Source: Diphasiastrum complanatum (lineage: Eukaryota > Streptophyta > Lycopodiopsida > Lycopodiales > Lycopodiaceae). From it: a stretch of DNA of 64,000 nt. Both the position numbers and the translations under genes were made by a program. Position 1 is the first letter of the stretch. Every line of letters begins with the position of its first letter. Under the pieces are notes generated by a model, which was not told where the DNA came from, ran no database searches, and saw only the letters and a list, made by a program, of their open reading frames with translations. Below, in pieces: positions 47,334 to 64,000 of the stretch. The stretch is from assembly GCA_029204225.1 (NCBI GenBank), contig CM055094.1, positions 69,307,055 through 69,371,054 of the forward strand. Direction: 5' to 3'.

Positions 47334-48556
47334 CTCCGACCCCGCCACTGCACATGCAAGGTCAACAAAGGAACGTGATTCAAACAAAAAAGCCTCTCAA
47401 TCCAAGGAATCATGAATCATGAATTGGTCCAATACAATTAAAAAAAAAAAGAACTAACCACAGGTTCACTTATCTAACCCGTGTTTTAACTCTGGTTACC
47501 CGCCTTCTTCTTCCTGTCATTTTTACGTTCTCTTTCGTCTCTCGTATTTCTTTCTTCCATCTCTCGTTTATTTTCTTCGTTCTTGGATCTTCCTTCGATT
47601 TTCCTTCGATCTTCGTTTTATTTTCAGATTAGCGTGTCGATATCTCGAGCGGCGAAGCACACGCCTGATCAGAAAGAACGAAGACAGAAAGGAAGAATCG
47701 GGAGTAATCAGATCCAAGGATCGTAAGCTTTTTTGACTGAGAACAATGAAAACAATGGATCGCATGTGGCTTTCTATGGCAGGAGCGGGATAGTAAGATT
47801 CAGCAGCCGTTTCGTGTCCTGGTATTGTCATAAGGTTCGATTGCTTGTTTGGTGAGCGTGGCAGCAGCATCTTGGATGTGGCGCTTAGTCAGATGTTTCA
47901 AAATCATTTGGAGTTTCATAAGGTGGTCAGAGATTTTCGAGAAACCGACCCTAGGGGCCGGGGATCAGGAGAAGAGTCGAGAGCTTGGTCAGCACATGGA
48001 TGCAGTGATCGTAAACGGACTCAGAAACTGGTCCAGGAAGCGCTGGAATCGCTTTACTCGAAGTACTTTGGGAGAGTTGCGATCTACGAGTTTGCATCCA
48101 TGCGGCGACTACGTTCAAAACAGTAGGAATAAGTGGCTTATTCAAGCCAGTAGCTTCTTTATACGTGATCCTGCTTGAGCGATTTATTAAAAGAAAAGCT
48201 CTCCTGGTACGCAGGTAGTATCTCCCTTCTTTCTCCTCTTTGAATGAAGCTTTTCATTCCCCTGTATCAAAGTTTTTGTATCTGTCCTAGCTTTATCCGC
48301 AGCGTTGGTGACCGTAGTATTACAAAGTCAATGCTCACTCTAAGTGCATGTGTTCGATATTAATATCTTTGCTGAAAATTATGGTTCCTATCAGATTTCT
48401 ACTTTTGTAAACTCGTTTGTTGCTAGAGTTTGTCAAAGCAGTTCACTCTCCTTTGTCGTTCTTCGTTTCCACCTCCGATATTGTGTCAGATCTGTGTCGC
48501 TGTATTCGTAAGCTCATTATTTGAATTTGATCACTTGTTGCCGTTCCCTACAGGAC
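47334..48556 (+). promoter_or_regulatory. Promoter and 5' UTR region of the MAP kinase gene
   Basis: A pyrimidine-rich stretch (CTTCTTCTTCC, TCTCTCGTATTTC) at 47500-47580 is typical of plant 5' UTRs. A clean acceptor CCCTACAG ends at 48553, three bases before the start ATG, and implies a 5'-UTR intron. A possible donor is GCAG|GTAGTA at 48214/48215. The transcription start cannot be fixed from sequence alone. Confidence 0.5.
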
Positions 48557-58593
<10,037 letters not shown>

Positions 58594-58608
58594 TTTGTAC
58601 AAGTTTGG

Positions 58609-58803
58609 TTTCTGCCAAAGTGGCCGTTTTGATCAAGTATTTGTACAAAATACTTTGTAAGGAGTTAAAGCAAGTTTGTTAGTGCTCTGGGGATTTTTTG
58701 GATTGGTTTGGTGCACGTAAGCAAGACTTCATTCGTAGTTGTTCAGTTTTTGCCAAAGTGGCCACTTTGATCAAGTAGTTGTAGAAACTCCTGTAAGGAG
58801 TTC
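58609..58803 (+). repeat. Diverged two-copy repeat in the MAP kinase 3' region
   Basis: Copies near 58609 and 58747 share GCCAAAGTGGCC...TTTGATCAAGTA and ...GTAAGGAGTT, with a period of about 138 bp. Confidence 0.8.
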
Positions 58804-60644
58804 AAAGATTTTCTAAACTGGTAAATTGAAAGTGCCCAGAACCTTTTGAATGCTGTTAAGGATGAATATTGGTGTAATGACAGATCATCTTCCTTTGAGC
58901 TTTTCTGGTGAACCTAATCAAAGGTGTAATCCACCTTTCATATTTGAGAAATATCAGTGCAGTACAGAGATCTTTTATGATATAACAAAGTTTATTCCAG
59001 ATTATTGATGTATCCCACTAAGCAGGTGCCCTACTGCCATTTGATATCTCTGTTACCTCATTGCATGCTGTAATGATGTCACGTGTGTGGTCTTCCTTGA
59101 GCTTATTGGATTAGTTTTTAATCTTGTAGACGGATGATAAAGTGATAAAATGACATTTTCTGTACGTAAGACTGTTCTAGCATATGGCAGCTGTGTTTTG
59201 AAAATTTGGCAACTTTTTGAAGGGCTGTTTGAGTTTGTGCAAGGTTTGCAGTGTAGGGAAAAAGCACGTTTCACATTCTTCCTATATTTTTAAGGGCTTT
59301 GTAAGATATACTTTTTATTTTTGTTGTTGAAGCGGCCTCCCCTCCGTGAAGCCTTGGCTCAAGCTTGAAACTTGAATGCTTTCATGACATGGCATTTCCT
59401 CCTCTCCACAGGAATTGCACTTGGATTCTTGTTGGGACATTATCTTGAATAATAACAGATTTTGGGAGTGTATTGCTGGAAGGTCTTAAATTCATGCCTT
59501 TGTTTGTGAAAGTTACTGCTACAGCTACTTAACACCTGAGATCATACCAGAAGCTGGTTTCACGTTTTAAGGCTCATTTAAATTGACAGCCCCAACTGCA
59601 GTGCCTACAAAGTAATGCTTAAGTTTCCATTTGAATTGGATCGATTATTATACTTATGTATGCATTCCAGCCACATTTGCCAGTATTCGAGTACCTTGGC
59701 TGTTCATAACTTCCATATTTGTATAAGTCAATCGGTTATTGGTTGGAAATAAGCTTACTAAGATCTTCCAATCATTAACGATAAATTTACTGATTGAAGG
59801 TGATTTCCAGCATTCGGTAACCTACTTCTTGTCTTACTGGTGCCACATTGCGATAATGAAATTGGCAGATCAAACCTGAGCTCTTTGCTCTTTATTGCTA
59901 CTTTCATAAAGACCTTGCCCTTCATTGTTAATTTTTGTCGTCTTGTGATAAATTAAGATTCTACAATGACTTAATAAATTAGAAAGCCGACAAGTTGGAA
60001 GGCAAGTGATGTTGCCATTTTTGTGTGATACAAGGCAAGTATCTGAAGGAGTGATTGTTTGTCTACAAGGCAGATTACTGTTTCCAACTTACTAAGTGCG
60101 AATAGGATAAGAGCTGACACACATATCTATGGATCTGCATGTAGTGTCAAATTTGCTAGAAAATTTTCAGATTACATGTCATTGAAAGACAGCAAGGAGA
60201 ACATACTCAGATCGGCAGGTCGTTGGAAAATGGACAATTCTATTGCAAATTGATGTTGACAGATTGCTGATGATCAGATCTGCAGGTTTAGCGTCAGACC
60301 AGGACAGATAGGTCGAAAACAGGACAGATAGATCGATACTATTGTAGAAAGCAGGTTGCTGAAATTCTTCTGAACCATAAACAATTTCCAGCAAGTTGGA
60401 GCGCACTTCTGAGCTAGTTTTTTCACGTACTTCTGAATCAGATTTGAGTGCTGATTTCCCCACAATTCCCAGTGAATTCTGAGCAGGGTTTTATGGCGCT
60501 TCTGAGACAGCTTTCCAGCAGACTTTCCCCCTCAATTTTAGTGTGACTGAGCAGTCTTCTAGCGCTGAGTTGCCAATGGATCTTGAGCACAAAATTGACA
60601 GCAGGAGCAGCGATTTGCAGAATCTTACTTTCGACCATAGATGC

Positions 60645-60935
60645 ACAACGTTTCTGGAAACGCGTTTCTGGTTTGGGAATGCGTTTCTCAGAAACGTTGT
60701 TTTTTAAATTTTATTTTTTTGATTTTTGTGGGCAATATGGGTATCAAATTAAAGCTCTAATCAAGGGCATTGCATTTATGTAGGTTGCTGAGTGTTTCGG
60801 TTACAATGTGGCCCAATTTAGGTGCAGCAATCCTTGTTGGATTCCGTCAATCCCTATGAATTTGTTCCAGTGATTCTGGATCCAGAAACGCGTTTCTAGA
60901 AATGTTTTTCTCCAGAAACGCGTTTCTGGGCAACT
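60645..60935. repeat. Cluster of GAAACGCGTTTC palindromes
   Basis: GAAACGCGTTTC is centred at about 60662, 60890 and 60920. The last is an 18-bp perfect palindrome (CCAGAAACGCGTTTCTGG). Related GTTTCT-AGAAAC pairs lie at 60649-60664 and 60680-60697, and TTTCTAGAAA at 60892-60901. The GAA/TTC pattern resembles heat-shock-element pentamers and the core contains ACGCGT. Confidence 0.85.
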
Positions 60936-61259
60936 ATGCTTCCGACACGTGTACCTGAATTTCCAGCGACCTACAGGAGCAAAAGCAGCTCATTTTTCCC
61001 ACCATCTTTCGCTGTTTTTGCATCTATAGTTTGAGGAAAAGCCCCCTTGGTTTTAGAAAACGTATCCCCCAAAAAAAAGACTAGTGTTCTTGGGTAGCTG
61101 TTTTCCCCTCTTTTCTCAAATTGTAAGGTTCACCCTTGCATCGCTTTTGCTATTCCAAGGCTCGTAATTTCCGTTTTTGTATAACCTTTTATAGAAAGCC
61201 TGTCTTGTTGTTTGCTTTCCGTTTTGCCTTTTGCCTGTGCATTCCTTGTGTTGATTTAT

Positions 61260-62405
61260 TGCTAGGATCTTCTTTACCTGTCAATATGGTTCCTCTAGAT
61301 TCTTCTCATCCTCTGCAACTCACGGATTTCAATCCTCTTGCTCGGCATGGAGAAAAGAGACATGTTTCACCTTCAGACCACCCTTCCAGTGCTTCCGCTT
61401 CATGCGCACGTCGTGAAGCCCAGCGTGATGTTGCGGATTCCTTGCTTGTTTCCTCTGGCCAGGTGGCGCCATACTATTTGCCCCATCTTTGCCACCACCT
61501 TTCTTCCTCTCTTTCCGTTTCTCAGCTTTCTCCTTCTTCCTCTTCTTGCCCTCGTGTTCCATGTGCGGGCTGTGGTCGCCTTTATGTACAAGGTGCCGGT
61601 CTTTCTCGCCATCAAAACGCTTGCTATGCTTTTCGTCAACAGCTCGCATTAACGTCCACCTTGCACCTCATCTTGCTCCCACTTCGCCACCTGACTCAAC
61701 TTGGACTTGGTTCGCTCCTTTGATATTTTAGTCGCTTTTCACTTAGGTTTTCCTCGTCCTCGTCTTTATGCACACATACCCTTTGCCTTGCGCTTAGATG
61801 TTCAGAGGGCTTTATCCTTACCTTTGTCTCGTTTGGCTTCCAACCCTTCTGATACCGTAGCTTGGCATATGCCTTTTTGCTTTTTCCTCTCTGGTGTTTG
61901 CCTTTGCCTCCTCGGGGCGGTGATGCTGGTCACCGAGAATCTCGCAACATGATTCGTCGCTTTATGTCAGGAGATTGGGAAAATCTGCAAGAGGAGCATT
62001 TCCTTCCTTGCCATGCACTTGCTGCTCAGCGGGATTCTACTTTAGATGGTGTTTCTATACCCCCTGTTCATCGTCGGTTGCGTCGCTGTGTTTTACTTGG
62101 GCAAGTGGGTGAGTATTCTCGTGCAGCTCGTGCCCTAGCTCCCACGAGTCCAACGGCTCCTTCTGCTGCCACCCTTCAGGCTTTGGAGCTTCTTCATCCA
62201 CCAACAAATGATTGTCTTCCCTCTTTTGTTGAGGACTTTGAACCTGATTCCGATTTGCAGCTCTTAGATTCTCATTTTCTTAATGCTTTTCTACACAGCC
62301 TTCATCTGTCTACTGGGGGTCCTTCTGGTATGGTTTTCGAGCATCTTCGTGACTGTTTCTCTCTTGATGATTCTACTAGCGGGTTTGGTTTGCTTTTTCA
62401 AGTTT
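61260..62405 (+). pseudogene. Zinc-finger plus non-LTR-retrotransposon-like ORF remnant
   Basis: The plus strand first encodes a Ser-rich region and a C2HC/C2H2-type finger, CAGCGRLYVQGAGLSRHQNA with the final Cys (CX2CX12HX3C). After frameshifts near 61650 and 61850 it reads LPLPPRGGDAGHRESRNMIR, then RRCVLLGQVGEYSRAARALA, LQALELLHPP and GPSGMVFEHLRDCFSLDD, ending at GFGLLFQVC. This order (RGG, GEYSRAARAL, LHP, GPSG..FEHLRD) matches the segment before the RT palm in a class of non-LTR retrotransposon ORF2-like proteins. The palm itself is absent because Helitron sequence begins at about 62405. The family call is from motif order, not a search. Confidence 0.55.
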
Positions 62406-64000
62406 GCTCCCTGAAGAGGAGTCAAGATCGGCCAAGGTTAGAAGAATGAGACGAAGATATGTTGCTAAGAGGAGATATTGGGATAGAGTACGTGCGACAG
62501 TGAGAGACAGAGAGGAAATTGAGAGAGTCAAACCGAGTTCAGTGGAGTTCGGTACACCTGAGGAAGTGCGTAGCCACCCTTCGTATAGGACCCCGGAGAC
62601 AGAGTTTAGATCTGCTAGAGCTAGAAGGATGAAGCGTAGAATGAATGTGAAACGAAGATTTTTGGTAGGATTTTGCCTGCACATTTCGTAGGTAGGTTGT
62701 TTGAGGTGGCCAAATCGCTTGATAGACCAACGTGTCATGATTTGGGGGGGATGGAGTTTGTGTGTAGTCGTTGTTCAGCCATGCGATGGAAAGCAGAAAG
62801 AAATAGCTCTTTCTGTTGCATGGAAGGCAAGGTGCGTTTGCCTTTGATGCCATCACCGTCTTTTTATCTCCTTAATTTGTACACATCCTCTGATGACATG
62901 GGAGCTCATTTTAGAAAACACGTTAGATAAGTCCACTCCGTAGGTGGCACGTATATATTTAGAGTGTCTGGCCGGTTGTATCATCATATAGGTGGTTTGT
63001 TGCACTTAGATAGACTTTCGTTTTCGCAGATCTACATCATGGATGGTGATGATTTGCAATTAGATCAGAGATTATCTCTGAATCCCGACCTTAGGCGTGA
63101 TGTTTTCTCCCTTTTGCAAAGCATGATGATGGATGTGAATCCATTTGCACAACGTTTTAAGAATGTTGCTCGAATCATGCGGGAGAATTTCACAAAGGAT
63201 ATTTGACTTCGCATAGTGTCTGGTTGTTCATAGAGTAGAGTGAATAGACAGTTCAATGCTCTTACGAGCAATGAGATTCGCAATGCTTATGCTTATAGAT
63301 GATACCCCAAGCAACGGAATGCGTGACATCATATTGCACTCCGTTTAGGATGGTTTGCAGCATATCACAGAGCGTCATTCATCATATGATGCCTTGCATT
63401 TCGTCTTCCTCTTTCCTTACGGTACTGATGGATGTTATCAGGGGATTCCACATTTGTGTATGAGAGATGTTGCACGTGGTGATGATGACGTACATGATGG
63501 TATACATTCAGATGCTCCTGAAGAGCAATTAAGGGGTGGACACAAAGTTGTCACCATTCGAGAGTTTTACAACTACCATTTACAAGTGCAAGCAGAGCAT
63601 GTTTCACCTATACATTTGGGTGAAAGGTTATTGCAAGAGTATGTGTGTGACGTGGTAAAAAAAATGGTGCAGAACAACATGGACTACATTTATAACCATC
63701 GAGATAGAGTTTTTAGAGAGATTCGCAGTGGCATCGTTGATGCCCTTGGAGCTCATTCTGCTAGTGACATAGGGCAGCGAATAGTCCTTCCATCATTTTA
63801 TATCGGTTCATCGCGTCATATGCATCAACAGTACCAGGATGTTATGGTCGTCGTTAGAGAGTTGGGTTCTCCTGATTTGTTTATCACAATGACAGCGATT
63901 TGTTAAGAAGGATGAGATATTTGGGCGCACTATAGGAAGGCTTCATGTTGTAGAGTTTTAGAAGAGAGGATTGCCCCATGCCCATTTATTGATTATATTG
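62405..64000 (+). pseudogene. Helitron replication (Rep) protein, N-terminal part, runs off the window
   Basis: Plus-strand pieces read SAKVRRMRRRYVAKRRYWDR and FRSARARRMKRRM (Arg-rich N-terminal repeats), DLGGMEFVCSRCSAMRWKAE and CCMEGKVRLPLMPSP, LYHHIGGLLHLDRLSFSQIY and LRRDVFSLLQSMM. A better-kept frame at 63355-63903 then carries ERHSSYDALHFVFLFPYGTD, VTIREFYNYHLQVQ, ERLLQEYVCDVVKKM, RIVLPSFYIGSSRHMHQQYQ and GSPDLFITMT. After a deletion, 63895-64000 gives FGRTIGRLHVVEF, a TAG, and KRGLPHAHLLI, which includes the two-His motif of the HUH nuclease. This is the standard Helitron_like_N then Rep order. Helitron proteins nick DNA and drive rolling-circle transposition. Stops at about 62690, 62928, 63204 and 63904 show decay. 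The helicase would lie beyond 64000. Confidence 0.88.

Larger units (their letters stand above)
58594..61135 (+). other. Downstream region of the MAP kinase gene, no further gene recognised
   Basis: Presumably starts with the 3' UTR. It holds a two-copy repeat of about 57 bp (58609-58666 and 58747-58803, GCCAAAGTGGCC core) and, further on, the GAAACGCGTTTC palindromes. A 64-codon frame at 60059 is not recognised. Confidence 0.5.

Noticed and set aside
47845-48178. Two overlapping plus-strand frames just upstream of the MAP kinase
   Set aside because: They overlap each other in different frames, have no recognisable domain, and lie in the expected 5' UTR; they could at most be upstream ORFs.
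61329-61649. Minus-strand Lys/Arg-rich ORF
   Set aside because: It lies opposite the plus-strand zinc-finger ORF, whose motifs are specific; the antisense frame is a compositional shadow.
62376-62856. Minus-strand frames opposite the Helitron N-terminus
   Set aside because: They are antisense to recognised Helitron motifs and have no domain of their own.

Overview
This window looks like nuclear DNA of a land plant. It holds one convincing host gene, a split plant-type MAP kinase with a Thr-Asp-Tyr activation loop, set in a dense graveyard of transposable elements. Several LTR elements carry the plant initiator-Met-tRNA primer-binding site (TGGTATCAGAGC). Other plant signs are an ETO1-like (BTB/TPR ethylene-regulator family) pseudogene, a Helitron and very long GA microsatellites. 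I cannot name the species. Long introns, scarce genes and abundant Ty1/copia debris would suit a bryophyte, lycophyte or fern as well as a seed plant.

Layout. 1-11.1 kb: a decayed composite element. A minus-strand Cys-rich transposase-like ORF (about 0.69-2.5 kb) and a plus-strand spliced ORF with a ParB-like region (3.8-4.67 kb, resuming at 10.69-11.14 kb) point away from each other. Between them lies an array of short palindromes, ten of which form a foldback exactly mirror-symmetric about base 3419. The plus-strand ORF is split by a full-length but dead Ty1/copia element (copia-1, 4674-10686). 11.1-16.1 kb: a 366-codon ORF with a copia RT-like tail, then a deleted copia element (copia-3) with an 833-bp LTR. 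16-26.6 kb: mostly non-coding, with GA microsatellites and a broken Ty3/gypsy pol. 26.7-32.5 kb: copia scraps and copia-4, whose integrase segment is inverted in place. 33.7-34.5 kb: ETO1-like pseudogene. 34.7-43.2 kb: two copies of a purine-rich, hairpin-bearing repeat and a local duplication. One copy of the duplication holds copia-2 (36191-40790) and the other an apparent solo LTR. 43.2-46 kb: nothing recognised. 46.04-47.33 kb: a 647-bp, almost identical tandem duplication. 48.56-58.59 kb: the MAP kinase gene, ten coding exons predicting 519 aa. Its 6.9-kb third intron holds a non-coding LTR element with perfect 5-bp target duplications. 58.6-61.1 kb: downstream DNA with GAAACGCGTTTC palindromes. 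61.3-64 kb: a zinc-finger/non-LTR-like ORF remnant abutting a Helitron replication protein that runs off the window end.

Only the MAP kinase looks intact. The transposon ORFs all show stops, frameshifts or deletions. The most unusual structures are the symmetric palindrome foldback between divergent ORFs, the copia family with AG...CT LTR ends (supported by a target duplication and an empty-site paralogue), the in-place integrase inversion in copia-4, and the hairpin array in the non-coding LTR element inside the MAP kinase intron.
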